Below, one piece after another: positions 17,569-26,115 of a DNA stretch of 64,000 bases. A model generated the notes under the pieces. The model was given only the letters and a program-made list of their open reading frames with translations. It made no database searches and was not told the DNA's origin. The position numbers and the translations under genes were made by a program. Source of the stretch: Pseudomonadota bacterium (GTDB lineage Bacteria; Pseudomonadota; Gammaproteobacteria; CALCKW01); assembly GCA_039196715.1 (NCBI GenBank), contig JBCCUP010000019.1, positions 1-64,000 of the forward strand, written 5' to 3'. How positions within the stretch are numbered: position 1 is the first letter of the stretch; each line of letters opens with the position of its first letter.

Positions 17569-19221
17569 CTACATGGAGGAGTAGTTGGGGCCGCCGCCCC
17601 CTTCAGGGGTCACCCATGTGATGTTCTGGCTGGGGTCCTTGATGTCGCAGGTCTTGCAGTGCACACAATTCTGCGCGTTGATCTGGAAGCGCTTCTCGCC
17701 GCCGTCCTCGACCACTTCGTACACCCCGGCCGGGCAGTACCGCTGAGCGGGCTCGGCCCACTTTTCCAAGTTTACACGGATGGGCAGGTCGGGATCACGC
17801 AATTGCAGGTGAACCGGCTGGTCTTCTTCGTGGTTGGTGTTGGAAAGAAAAACCGAGGACAGCTTGTCGAAGCTGATCACGCCGTCCGGCCTGGGGTAGT
17901 CGATCTTGAGCGCAGTGCTGGCAGACTTGAGCACACTGTGGTCCGGTTCCGTGTCCTTGAGCTCGAATGGCATTTTGCCCTTGAACACGTTCTGATCGAT
18001 GTAGTTGTAGGCGCCGCCGAGCCAAGTGCCAAACTTGTGCATCGCGGCGCTGAAGTTCCGCGTGCTGCGCAGTTCCTGCCCAGCCCAACTGTTCTTGAAG
18101 TTCTCGTCGTACTCCGACACTGTCGCACCTCCGGCGTCGCCGTTTGCGAGGCGCGCGAACAGGGTCTCGGCAGCGACCAGTCCCGACTTCATCGCCGTGT
18201 GGCTGCCTTTGATCTTGGCGTCGTTCATGGTGCCCGCATCGCAGCCGATCAGCAGCGCCCCGGGCATGCTCATGCGTGGCAGTGCATTGAACCCGCCCTT
18301 GATCAGCGCCCTCGCGCCGTAGCTGGTGCGGGTACCGCCCTCAAGGTGCTGTTTGAGCACCGGGTGATGTTTGAGCCGCTGAAACTCGTCGAAAGGACTG
18401 AGGTAGGGGTTCTCGTAAGACAACGCAGTGACCAATCCCACCGAAATGAGATTGTCCTCGAGGTGGTAGAGAAAGAACCCGCCAGCGGCGCCGTTCTCCG
18501 ACAGGGGCCATCCGGCACCGTGAACGACGAGGCCGGGTTTGTGTTTGTCGGCCGGCACTTCCCAGAGCTCCTTGATGCCGATGCCGTAGTGCTGCGGTGT
18601 GCGACCTTCGCTGAGGTTGTACTTCGCGATCAGCTCCTTACCGAGGTGTCCACGGCAGCCCTCGCAAAAAACCGTGTACTTGGCGTGCAACTCCATGCCG
18701 GGCTCGAAGCTGTCCTTTTGTTCGCCCTCACGGTTGACGCCCATGTTGCCGGTCGCCACGCCCTTGACGCTGCCGTCCTCGTTGTACAACACCTCGGCCG
18801 CGGCGAAGCCCGGGAAGATCTCGACGCCGAGGGACTCGGCCTGCTCACCGAGCCAGCGGCACACGTTGCCCAGGCTGACAATGTAGTTGCCGTGGTTGTG
18901 CATCGGCGCCGGGACCATCCAATTGGGCGACTTGAAGGATGTCTCCGCACCGGTGAGGAAGTAGACCTCGTCTTCGGTAACGGCGGTCTTCAACGGCGCA
19001 CCCCGCGCCTCCCAGTCAGGGAAGAGTTCTTGCAGCGCTGTCGGTTCGAGCACGGCGCCGGAGAGGATGTGGGCGCCGACTTCGGAACCCTTCTCCAGCA
19101 ACACCACCGTCAGCTCCTCGCCGTTCTCCTCCGCGAGCTGCATCAACCTGCAGGCGGTGGCGAGTCCGGCCGGACCGGCGCCGACGATGACGACGTCGAA
19201 CTCCATCGATTCGCGTTCCAT
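17569..19221 (-). CDS. Electron transfer flavoprotein-ubiquinone oxidoreductase
   Basis: 550 residues. ETF-QO takes electrons from reduced ETF, fed by acyl-CoA and other dehydrogenases, and passes them to ubiquinone at the inner membrane. An FAD-binding GAGPAG motif lies near residues 13-18, and a C-terminal 4Fe-4S domain has ligands Cys496 (CPAGVYEV) and Cys519, Cys522 and Cys525 (CVHCKTC). Length matches the family. The ATG at 19221 is preceded by GGGGAT; a second ATG lies five codons later. etfAB are not in the window. It supports the beta-oxidation-like genes elsewhere in the window. A structured leader lies upstream. Confidence 0.95.
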   Translation of the reverse strand: MERESMEFDVVIVGAGPAGLATACRLMQLAEENGEELTVVLLEKGSEVGAHILSGAVLEPTALQELFPDWEARGAPLKTAVTEDEVYFLTGAETSFKSPNWMVPAPMHNHGNYIVSLGNVCRWLGEQAESLGVEIFPGFAAAEVLYNEDGSVKGVATGNMGVNREGEQKDSFEPGMELHAKYTVFCEGCRGHLGKELIAKYNLSEGRTPQHYGIGIKELWEVPADKHKPGLVVHGAGWPLSENGAAGGFFLYHLEDNLISVGLVTALSYENPYLSPFDEFQRLKHHPVLKQHLEGGTRTSYGARALIKGGFNALPRMSMPGALLIGCDAGTMNDAKIKGSHTAMKSGLVAAETLFARLANGDAGGATVSEYDENFKNSWAGQELRSTRNFSAAMHKFGTWLGGAYNYIDQNVFKGKMPFELKDTEPDHSVLKSASTALKIDYPRPDGVISFDKLSSVFLSNTNHEEDQPVHLQLRDPDLPIRVNLEKWAEPAQRYCPAGVYEVVEDGGEKRFQINAQNCVHCKTCDIKDPSQNITWVTPEGGGGPNYSSM

Positions 19222-19253
19222 GGTGCGATCCCCATAGCGTGTGCCAAAAGCGC

Positions 19254-19376
19254 ATTATAGAGTTGGCAAGGCGTCGGATGCGGGTAAAAACGTCGCATAG
19301 CCGCCTAAATCCGGCCTCGGCTTTCCGACACCCGAGGGGCGCTGGCACCGCGTACTCGCGTCGGCGATCCGACGCC
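19254..19376 (-). promoter_or_regulatory. Structured upstream region of the ETF-QO gene
   Basis: The 244-bp gap contains a TATAAT hexamer at 19254-19259, without a good -35. It also has a 7-bp hairpin GCGTCGG-CGAT-CCGACGC (19358-19375), a 6-bp stem CCTCGG/CCGAGG (19315-19337), and a second GCGTCGG at 19271-19277 that could pair instead with 19369-19375. GGCGTCGGAT at 19270-19279 and ATCCGACGCC at 19367-19376 are perfect inverted repeats, so alternative folds are possible. Confidence 0.35.
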
Positions 19377-19465
19377 ATGGAGGCTCGGACAGCCGTCGGG
19401 CCGTGACGTCGGACTGCGTGTTGATTCCCGGACGCGTGGTGCCGTGTGGACCACGCGCGTGGTGG

Positions 19466-20878
19466 CTAGCGGCCGCGTTCGGTGCCGATGTCGATCTGGT
19501 ATTTTTTCATTAAGCGGTACAAGGTGACCCGTGAGACGCCGAGTTGCTGCGCGGTCTCGGTCACGTTGTGGTAGTTACGGTGCAACGCCACGCGGATGTA
19601 GTCACCCTCGGCTTTGATACGGGCTTTCTCGAGGCTGATGATGCCGGTGTCGCTCTCCTCTTCGAACTCGAGGTCGGCGGGCTGGATCAGGTTCGACTTG
19701 GCCAGGATCATGGCCTGTCGGATGCGGTTGCGCAGCTCTCGGATGTTGCCGGGCCAGGCGTAGCGGTGCATCGCCGCCATTGCGGCGTGGGAAATGCCCT
19801 TCACCCGACCGCGGCGATCACCGGTGAAGATCCGAAAAAAGTGCTCGGCCAGCAGCTCGAGGTCGCCGTTGCGGTCGCGCAGCGGCGGCAGCGACACGCA
19901 CAGCACGCGCATGCGGTAGTACAGGTCCTCGCGGAACTGGCCGGACTCGACCATCGCTTCGATGTCGTCCTGAGTGGACACCACCAGGCGTGGCGCGCAG
20001 TCCAAACGGGCACTGGAGTTGACCCGCGAGAAACTGCCGGTCTCGAGAAAACGCAGGATGCGTGTCTGGGCATCGGCGTTGAGGCTGGTGATGTTGGCGA
20101 GGTGCAGTGTGCTCTCGTGTGCGGCTTCGAGCACGCCCACGCGTGACACCTGGCGCACACCGTCAGATGTGATGCGTTCTTCACCAAACAACTCGATCTC
20201 GAACATCTCGGTCGGGATCAGCGAGCAGTCGAGCTCGAGGTACTCGTTCGCGGACTGCTCTGACAGGGCGTGGATGGCGCGCGCGGCGATCGACTTTCCG
20301 GTGCCGCTCTCGCCCATGATCAGCGTCGGGGCGTTGACCCGTGCGGCGCGTTGCAGCGACTGCAACACCGCGTGCATCGCAGGACAGTCGCCAATCAGGT
20401 TGACCTCGCCGAGGTCGACGAGCTGCCGAGGCACCGTGGTGGGCTGCAACATCGCCATGCCGAAGGCGTGGCCGATGGTGCCGGCCAGGGCATCGACGTT
20501 GACCGGGTGGGTGTGGAAATCGTGAAAATGCTGGCCGATGGTCTCGACGAATTGCGGGTTGCTCTTGAGCACCGGCGGCACGATCGCGATCCAGTAGAGT
20601 GCGTGGTTGGCAAACAGCTTGTGCAAGGCGTTGTTGCTGTCGGACGAAAACCCGTCGATCGATGCCACGGCGACGCGAAAGTCGCCCTCACTGAGGCGTG
20701 TACTGGCCTCGTCGGCGCTCTCGCAGACTTCGACGTCCCAATCGGCGGCGCGAAGCGACTCGATGGTGGGCGCGTCGGCCGACCCGGATGACAGGAAGAA
20801 CACGCGCCGCGGCAGCTCGCTGGCCAGGACAGGCGAGGGCGTCGTGTGAGAGTGTTGGTCGAGTTCAGTCGTGCTCAT
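19466..20878 (-). CDS. VpsR-like degenerate sigma54-type regulator
   Basis: 470 residues with a receiver-like N-terminus (about 20-145) that lacks a clear phospho-acceptor setting, an AAA+ domain (about 165-390) and a C-terminal Fis-type helix-turn-helix (TETAQQLGVSRVTLYRLMKKY). Walker A GESGTGKS is present near residue 188, but the GAFTGA loop that contacts sigma54 is replaced by unrelated residues after ELFGEE. Walker B reads TLHLANI in place of TLFLDEI, losing both acids. Vibrio VpsR likewise does not use sigma54, responds to cyclic di-GMP and controls biofilm genes. A similar role is inference only. The ATG at 20878 is favoured over an ATG 15 codons earlier. Confidence 0.82.
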   Translation of the reverse strand: MSTTELDQHSHTTPSPVLASELPRRVFFLSSGSADAPTIESLRAADWDVEVCESADEASTRLSEGDFRVAVASIDGFSSDSNNALHKLFANHALYWIAIVPPVLKSNPQFVETIGQHFHDFHTHPVNVDALAGTIGHAFGMAMLQPTTVPRQLVDLGEVNLIGDCPAMHAVLQSLQRAARVNAPTLIMGESGTGKSIAARAIHALSEQSANEYLELDCSLIPTEMFEIELFGEERITSDGVRQVSRVGVLEAAHESTLHLANITSLNADAQTRILRFLETGSFSRVNSSARLDCAPRLVVSTQDDIEAMVESGQFREDLYYRMRVLCVSLPPLRDRNGDLELLAEHFFRIFTGDRRGRVKGISHAAMAAMHRYAWPGNIRELRNRIRQAMILAKSNLIQPADLEFEEESDTGIISLEKARIKAEGDYIRVALHRNYHNVTETAQQLGVSRVTLYRLMKKYQIDIGTERGR

Positions 20879-21214
20879 CGGGCAGTTCCCGTCTGGTTCA
20901 GGTGTCAACGCGCCGCAGCGCATCCCCGGCCGCGCGTGTCACGCCGTGGCCACCCCCCGCCCAACGCACCGCGGCACGGCGTGTCCGTGTCGGGTGTGCC
21001 GTGGCTGGTTGGGGCGTGCTGCGCCGGGGCGACAGCCAGACCCACAGCCTGCGGGGTAACTTGATACTACTGACCGTCAGGTGAAAGGCCAGCCGACGGT
21101 GCACGTCTTGCGCGGGCTGTCACAAATTTCTGTCGGTCTGGATCACCGTGGCCGTCTCCTGAAACGGTGACAGGCACGGCCGGACCGGGTGTCTGTGGCA
21201 TATTGCGGCTCGAG
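20879..21214. other. 336-bp divergent intergenic region
   Basis: It separates the VpsR-like gene from the thioesterase operon and so must hold both promoters. A 7-bp inverted repeat TCACCGT/ACGGTGA (21143-21149 and 21164-21170, 14-bp spacer) lies upstream of the thioesterase and could be an operator. I see no convincing -10/-35 pair, RNA gene or repeat. Confidence 0.3.
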
Positions 21215-21670
21215 ATGGGGCCTGGAGAGCCGGATTTGAGCCGAATCGACCGTGCGCAGTTCGAGCGACTGATGCACGAGCAACTGCCCTTTGCAGTGGA
21301 CATGGGGGTGCAGCTCGACACCCTGGAGCGGGACCGCGTGGTGGTGCGTGCGCCGTTTTCGGCGCAGTCGCTGCGCCCCGGCGGCACGATCAGCGGGCCG
21401 ACCATGATGGGACTCGCAGACGTCGCTCTGTATGCCCTGGTGCTGGCGCAGGTCGGGCTCGAGCCGCTCGCGGTGACGACCAGCCTGAACATGAACTTCC
21501 TGCGAAAGCCGGCGCCGGCGGACCTGCTGGCCGTGGCCCACCCCCTCAAGGTTGGCAAGCGCCTGGTGGTGGGGGAGGTGAGCCTCTACACCGCTGGCGA
21601 CACCGTCCGCTGTCTTGCCCATGCAACTGGCACCTACTCGGTGCCCCCGGTGGAGAGTGACCATGTCTGA
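21215..21670 (+). CDS. PaaI-like hotdog thioesterase
   Basis: 151 residues from the ATG at 21215; the frame is open to 21167 and a TTG start at 21236 is also possible. The hotdog-fold signature GGTISGPTMMGLADVALYAL carries the acidic residue on the central helix, followed by TSLNMNFLRKP and a TGTYSVP-like last strand. Such enzymes hydrolyse acyl- or aryl-CoA thioesters in the cytoplasm. Its stop overlaps the start of the dehalogenase-like gene by eight bases, so the two are translated together. Substrate unknown. Confidence 0.85.
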   Translation: MGPGEPDLSRIDRAQFERLMHEQLPFAVDMGVQLDTLERDRVVVRAPFSAQSLRPGGTISGPTMMGLADVALYALVLAQVGLEPLAVTTSLNMNFLRKPAPADLLAVAHPLKVGKRLVVGEVSLYTAGDTVRCLAHATGTYSVPPVESDHV

Positions 21671-22361
21671 TGCCCTGCACGCAACGCGAGTCTGCCTGTT
21701 CGACGCCTACGGCACGCTGTTCGACGTGCATTCGGCCGTCGCCCGCCTGCGCTCAGGCATGAACGACGAGGCCGAGCAGCTTTCGGCCACCTGGCGACAG
21801 AAACAGCTCGAGTACACCTGGCTCCGCAGCCTGATGCAGGACTACACCGATTTCGAGCAGGTCACGGCGGACGCGTTGGACTACGCCCTCGCGGCGCACC
21901 CGCAACCCGACGCCGTGGCCTTGCGCGCGGGGTTGCTTGAGGCCTACACCACCTTGTCGGCCTACCCGGAGGTGCCCGGGACGCTCGCGACGCTGCACGC
22001 CAACGGTTGGCCCCTCGGGATCCTGTCAAACGGCACCGTCGCGTGGCTCGACGCCGCGGTGGACGGCTCCGGGCTTCGCCCGTGGCTCGCCGAACTCGTC
22101 TCGGTCGATCCGTTGCGCGTGTTCAAACCCGCACCGGTGGTGTACCAGACGGGGTGTGATCGCATGCGGGTCGCCGCGCACGAGGTGTGTTTCCTGTCCT
22201 CCAATGCCTGGGACGTGGCGGGCGCGGCGCACTTTGGCTACAAACCGGTCTGGATCAACCGCGGCGGGCAGCCGGTCGAGCGGCTCAGTGGCCGCGCCGA
22301 AGCCGAAATCCGGACGCTCGACGCGCTGCTGCCGCTGCTGCCCGACACACCCTCGGAGTGA
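21663..22361 (+). CDS. Type II haloacid dehalogenase-like hydrolase
   Basis: 232 residues of the HAD superfamily, closest in layout to (S)-2-haloacid dehalogenases. The nucleophile Asp14 is in LFDAYGTLFD, LSNGT supplies the motif II Ser, a Lys is in RVFKPAPVVY (motif III), and SSNAWDVAGA is the motif IV segment with Asp, strongly resembling L-2-haloacid dehalogenases. It may hydrolyse 2-haloalkanoates or simply a phosphorylated metabolite. It overlaps the gene on either side (8 bases before, 4 after), making a tightly coupled three-gene operon. Confidence 0.85.
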   Translation: MSDALHATRVCLFDAYGTLFDVHSAVARLRSGMNDEAEQLSATWRQKQLEYTWLRSLMQDYTDFEQVTADALDYALAAHPQPDAVALRAGLLEAYTTLSAYPEVPGTLATLHANGWPLGILSNGTVAWLDAAVDGSGLRPWLAELVSVDPLRVFKPAPVVYQTGCDRMRVAAHEVCFLSSNAWDVAGAAHFGYKPVWINRGGQPVERLSGRAEAEIRTLDALLPLLPDTPSE

Positions 22362-23212
22362 AGCTGGTTCTGAGCCGCAAGGGCTTCGACAGCGCGGCCG
22401 GCGGGGTGCCGAGCCCGATTCTGCCCGGCGGGCGGCTGCAGTCGCTGCCGATCCCGGACCCACAGTCGGCGCAGCGCTACCGCGATATCGGCGGATCCGA
22501 GCCTCGGGTCGCCACCCTCGTCGCGCAGCTGAGCCCGGGCTTGCGCGCAACCTCGCACGTCCACCTGGACCCGGACCTCGACGCCGACCAGCAGCCGCGG
22601 CTGACGGGCTGGCGACCGGCGTTTGGCCAGGCGGGTGCGGCATTAGGCCACCTCGAGCGCCTTGGCGTCGGTGTCGGTGACCTGTTTCTGTTCTTCGGCT
22701 GGTTTCGCGCTGCCGAACGCCATCGGCGCCGCTGGCGTTTCGTGCCCGGTGCGCCGGATCTGCATCTGCTTTTCGGGTGGTTACAGGTCGGCGAAGTCAT
22801 CGACCTCCGCGCTGCGCCCCCCGGGGCGCCCTGGGCGTCGCACGTTCACTGCACGCGCCGTTTCAACGGCGGCAACGCGCTGTTCGTCGCCGCACCGCGC
22901 CTGGTGCTTGACGGCACGGCGATTGGGTGCGCCGGCGGCGGACACTGGCGCCACACGGCGGCGCTGCGGCAACTCACGGTGGACGGCTGGTCACGCAGCC
23001 AGTGGCGCCTGCCGCGCGCCTTCCTGCCGATCGAGACGGACGCGGGCCTCGATTGCCTCAGTTGCCACGCACGGGCAGCGCGTTGGCGCGATTGCGGTAG
23101 CCACTGTGAGTTGCACGCGGTGCCGCGCGGGCAGGAGTTCGTGCTCGACTGCGCCCGGCGGCCCGGTGTCCTCGCCTGGGCGGCGTCGCTGTTCGACGAC
23201 GTCGCGCGCTGA
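22358..23212 (+). CDS. Nmad3-type nucleotide-modification-associated protein
   Basis: 284 residues starting at a GTG that overlaps the upstream stop (GTGA). The N-terminal LSRKGFDSAAGGVPSPILP block, the HVHLDPDL segment and GVGVGDLFLFFGWFR match my recollection of the Nmad3 family, named by comparative genomics from association with DNA base-modification loci; no biochemical activity is established. A cluster of cysteines and histidines (CLSCHARA, CGSHC) near residues 228-247 could bind metal or be structural. Here it sits in an ordinary chromosomal operon behind a thioesterase and a dehalogenase-like gene, with no phage genes nearby. Other folds cannot be excluded without a profile search. 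Confidence 0.7.
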   Translation: MKLVLSRKGFDSAAGGVPSPILPGGRLQSLPIPDPQSAQRYRDIGGSEPRVATLVAQLSPGLRATSHVHLDPDLDADQQPRLTGWRPAFGQAGAALGHLERLGVGVGDLFLFFGWFRAAERHRRRWRFVPGAPDLHLLFGWLQVGEVIDLRAAPPGAPWASHVHCTRRFNGGNALFVAAPRLVLDGTAIGCAGGGHWRHTAALRQLTVDGWSRSQWRLPRAFLPIETDAGLDCLSCHARAARWRDCGSHCELHAVPRGQEFVLDCARRPGVLAWAASLFDDVAR

Positions 23213-23221
23213 TCGCCCGCT

Positions 23222-24289
23222 TCAGCGTAGGCCCAGGGGGTCGTTCGGGTCGACACCGTCCTGAAACGGCTTGGTCGGGTCGACGTTGGTGAGTTGGTAC
23301 ACCTTGCCGATCCAGGAACTGACCATGGCCTTGGCCGTGTCTCGCCAGACGTTGTCGAGTGCCGGCTCGATCAGGTGTTCGGGGAAGGGTGGGGTGGGCG
23401 TGCCAGCGGTCCGTGCGTGCGCCACGCGGTCGGCGTATTCGGTCAGGATCGCCTTGCACCGGTCGTCGAAGACGTGGCGCACGAACGGCGGTGGTGTGGC
23501 AATGTCGCCTTTGGCGTAGCGCGCGAGCTCGCGCTTGTATTCCTTGAGCAGGCTGTTGGTGTCGTACTCCGGGTGACCCTGCATGAACACGAAGCGGAAA
23601 CCGTCCGGACTGACTGCCGTCAGCACGCCGGCCTCGGCACTCTCGGTGAGCACGCGGATACCGACCCCCTCAAGCGCGTCTCGACTGACATCGTTGAAGC
23701 GCGAGTGCGGCACCGAGAACCGGGTGTTGATGGTCTGCGCCAGCGGGTGCGTCGCGTCGATGGCACGGTGCTCGAACACCCCCCAACACTTGTACGGCAG
23801 GTTGCGCCGGCGCAGGCCGAAGCGGTGTTGCCAGACGGCGTGGCTCGCGAGACACGAGCACAACGTCGATGTCACGTGCTCCGCCGCCCAGTCGGTGATC
23901 GCGGCGAGTTCGGGCCAGAAGGCCTCGCGTTCGAGCGCAGGTTGGGTCACGTTCGCGCCGGTCAGTATCAGCGCGTCGAGGCCGTGTTCGCGCACCGCGT
24001 CGAAAGGCTCGTAGTGTGCGTCGATGTGGGCCCTGGCCCGGTCTCCACGGGGCAGTGCGGCGACGGTGAACGGGTGGATGGTGATCTGCACGACGCGGTT
24101 GGCGCGGTCGATCAGGCGCAGGAACTGTCGCTCGGTCGCCTCGATGGCCGCGTCGGGCATCATGTTGAGCAGGCCGACATGCAGACTGCGGATGTCCTGG
24201 CGCCGTGCGCTGTCCGGGTCGAGGATATCGCAACCCTCGTCGCGCAGACGCTGAAAGGTCGGGAGCGCGTTGTGGGCGACGACGGGCAC
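23222..24289 (-). CDS. metA: Homoserine O-acyltransferase, MetA family
   Basis: 355 residues. MetA activates homoserine with succinyl- or acetyl-CoA in methionine synthesis. The glutamine-amidotransferase-like fold shows catalytic Cys146 (CSCLASHA), and MQGHPEYD supplies His239 and Glu241. The start is a GTG at 24289, one base after the stop of the upstream NTPase gene; the longer upstream frame overlaps that gene and is unconserved. The residue equivalent to E. coli Gly111, which separates succinyl- from acetyl-CoA users, is Thr115 here (TGANVT). The usual MPKK-like block reads MMPDAA. Acyl donor is therefore uncertain. Confidence 0.9.
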   Translation of the reverse strand: MPVVAHNALPTFQRLRDEGCDILDPDSARRQDIRSLHVGLLNMMPDAAIEATERQFLRLIDRANRVVQITIHPFTVAALPRGDRARAHIDAHYEPFDAVREHGLDALILTGANVTQPALEREAFWPELAAITDWAAEHVTSTLCSCLASHAVWQHRFGLRRRNLPYKCWGVFEHRAIDATHPLAQTINTRFSVPHSRFNDVSRDALEGVGIRVLTESAEAGVLTAVSPDGFRFVFMQGHPEYDTNSLLKEYKRELARYAKGDIATPPPFVRHVFDDRCKAILTEYADRVAHARTAGTPTPPFPEHLIEPALDNVWRDTAKAMVSSWIGKVYQLTNVDPTKPFQDGVDPNDPLGLR

Positions 24290-24290
24290 G

Positions 24291-25148
24291 TCAGCGCGGC
24301 TCGGTCGGGTGGCGGTCGATGGCGGTGCAGACCAGCTCGATGAAATCCGCCTCGTCGCGCACGGCCCGGACTTCGTTCGTCGACACCGCGTAGGCGTGCT
24401 CGGCGGCGATCTGCTCGTAGCGTGGCAGCCGCGCGGCAAAGAGCTTCGGAAACACCCAACGCACGAAATCGTCGGGGTCGATCTCGGCGATGTACTCGTG
24501 TTGCCGATCGCGCAGGTACTCGGCCAAGTGGGTCTCCAAAAACGCCGATCGGTAGTAGAGCGGCTTGGGCGACAACCGTGCCCGTTCGATCAGCTCGGCT
24601 TCGTCCTGGTCACTCGTCCTGATGTAGAGCACCACGCTCGACGCGGTCAGGCAGTCGAGCACCTCCGGGGCATCCAGCTCGCACACACTGCCACCGGCAT
24701 CGACGAGAAAGTGGGGCAGGTCGTAGATGCGCGCGGCCTTGTCGATGAACTTCGGCACGTCCAGCAGCGCCTGGGTCTCGGCGTCGTGGTGCAGCGCCTG
24801 GCGGCGCTGGAACTCGGGCAGCGACAGGCCGCCGCGGTTCGGGTCGCCGAGTTTGCCGAGAAAGGTCGACAGCGGCGCAAGGTTGTCGATCGTCAGGTTA
24901 CTGCGGATGTAGATCGAGTCCGAGCGCAGCAGGTCGCGCACGAACGGCAAGCGCATGCACTGACTCTTGATGTTGTCGAGAATCTCCTCCTCGAGGTACC
25001 GCGTGCCGATGCGGTAGTCGGCCGAGTAGTGAAACCAGGCGTCGCGCGGCAGGCGGCTGGCGAGTGTGCTCTTGCCCACCCCGGACATGCCGAACAGCGA
25101 GACGCGCTTGTTGGTGGAAGATCGGAATTCGCTGGCACTCAATCGCAC
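24291..25148 (-). CDS. P-loop NTPase coupled to metA
   Basis: 285 residues from a GTG start. A kinase-like Walker A, GMSGVGKST, lies at residues 20-28, followed by WFHYSADYRIGTRYL. A later VVLYIRTSDQDE strand could end the nucleotide-binding fold. No membrane segment is seen. I do not recognise a named family; a small-molecule kinase or regulatory ATPase is possible. The stop codon lies one base before the metA start, so the two proteins are probably made in fixed ratio, and the gene may act in methionine or one-carbon metabolism. That functional link is inference from coupling only. Confidence 0.75.
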   Translation of the reverse strand: MRLSASEFRSSTNKRVSLFGMSGVGKSTLASRLPRDAWFHYSADYRIGTRYLEEEILDNIKSQCMRLPFVRDLLRSDSIYIRSNLTIDNLAPLSTFLGKLGDPNRGGLSLPEFQRRQALHHDAETQALLDVPKFIDKAARIYDLPHFLVDAGGSVCELDAPEVLDCLTASSVVLYIRTSDQDEAELIERARLSPKPLYYRSAFLETHLAEYLRDRQHEYIAEIDPDDFVRWVFPKLFAARLPRYEQIAAEHAYAVSTNEVRAVRDEADFIELVCTAIDRHPTEPR

Positions 25149-25169
25149 GGCCGGGTCTCGTATGGCAGC

Positions 25170-25667
25170 TCAGAGGGGAGTGGGTTCGGTGTCGGCAACC
25201 TGGTCGACCAGCGGAATGTTGCGTTCCAATGCCATGTCCCAGGGGAAGTTGATCCAGGTGTCCTGGCCCACTTCCTCGATGAAGTCGTCGACCGTACCGC
25301 GGCCTGCCGGCTTCGCGTACACGGTCACGAAACGGGCTTTTGGCACGAGGTCGCGCACGAACGTCGCCGTGGCGCCGGTGTCGACGAGGTCGTCGACAAG
25401 CAGCATGCCCTCGCCGTCGTGGTCGCCCACAACGTTCTTCAGCAATTGAATGTCACCCTGTTCCGTGTAGTCGTAGCTGGCAACGCAAATGGTGTCGACC
25501 AGCCTAAGGTTCAGCTCGCGCGCGATGATCGCGGCCGGGATCAGCCCGCCGCGCGAGATGGCGATCACGCCGCGCCACTGTGATGCGGGCAGCAGGCGTG
25601 CCGCCAGCGTGCGCGTGTCACGGTGGAGTTCTTCCCAGGAGACGTAGAAATGCTTGTGTCGCTGCAT
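25170..25667 (-). CDS. gpt: Xanthine-guanine phosphoribosyltransferase
   Basis: 165 residues, a little longer than E. coli Gpt (152). It salvages xanthine and guanine to XMP and GMP with PRPP. The N-terminal FYVSWEELH start, the VIAISRGGLIPAAI loop, and the PRPP-binding motif LLVDDLVDTGATA near residues 89-101 are all present. The C-terminal residues after the family end are variable. The gene is 21 bp upstream of the NTPase-metA pair on the same strand and may be cotranscribed with it. Confidence 0.93.
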   Translation of the reverse strand: MQRHKHFYVSWEELHRDTRTLAARLLPASQWRGVIAISRGGLIPAAIIARELNLRLVDTICVASYDYTEQGDIQLLKNVVGDHDGEGMLLVDDLVDTGATATFVRDLVPKARFVTVYAKPAGRGTVDDFIEEVGQDTWINFPWDMALERNIPLVDQVADTEPTPL

Positions 25668-25833
25668 GGCGCGGGGTGTGTCCGTGTGTGTCCGCCTCGG
25701 GCGGCCGGGGAGCGCTACATGGTATCAACTCGGCTGCGGCCTCGCCCGGGAATGCGGCACAGGCCACAAATCGCCAGGACCGTCCCGCGTAGTCTCAGCA
25801 GAGCGACACAGACCCCGAGGCTGACGACCCACC

Positions 25834-26106
25834 ATGAGCGACACCACTTCCCTGATCTGGCTGCTGGCGTGTGCGTTTGCGTTGTGCGGCGTGTACGCCG
25901 TGTTTCGCTCACAACGCCTGCGGGCCGACATCGAACGGGGCGCCGAAGGCAGCATGCTCGGCGCCGAGTTCGGGGCATTCGGTCTGCCGCAAGCCGAGCT
26001 CGCGCCCGATGAGACTGCGCGCCGTCGGTGCCGCTCGTGGTCGATCGGTGCAGCGGTGGCGATCGCGTGTTCGGTCACCACTTTCGCCACCGGTTTTCTG
26101 ATCTGA
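25834..26106 (+). CDS. Small two-helix membrane protein
   Basis: 90 residues. A membrane helix lies at about residues 8-23 (LIWLLACAFALCGVYAVF) and a second near the C-terminus (about 70-88), with a loop of some 45 charged residues between them. No conserved motif is recognised and the ribosome binding site is weak. It is flanked by gpt (divergent) and rnd (convergent, nine bases away), which leaves room for it as a gene. Confidence 0.5.
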   Translation: MSDTTSLIWLLACAFALCGVYAVFRSQRLRADIERGAEGSMLGAEFGAFGLPQAELAPDETARRRCRSWSIGAAVAIACSVTTFATGFLI

Positions 26107-26115
26107 GGGCGCGCG

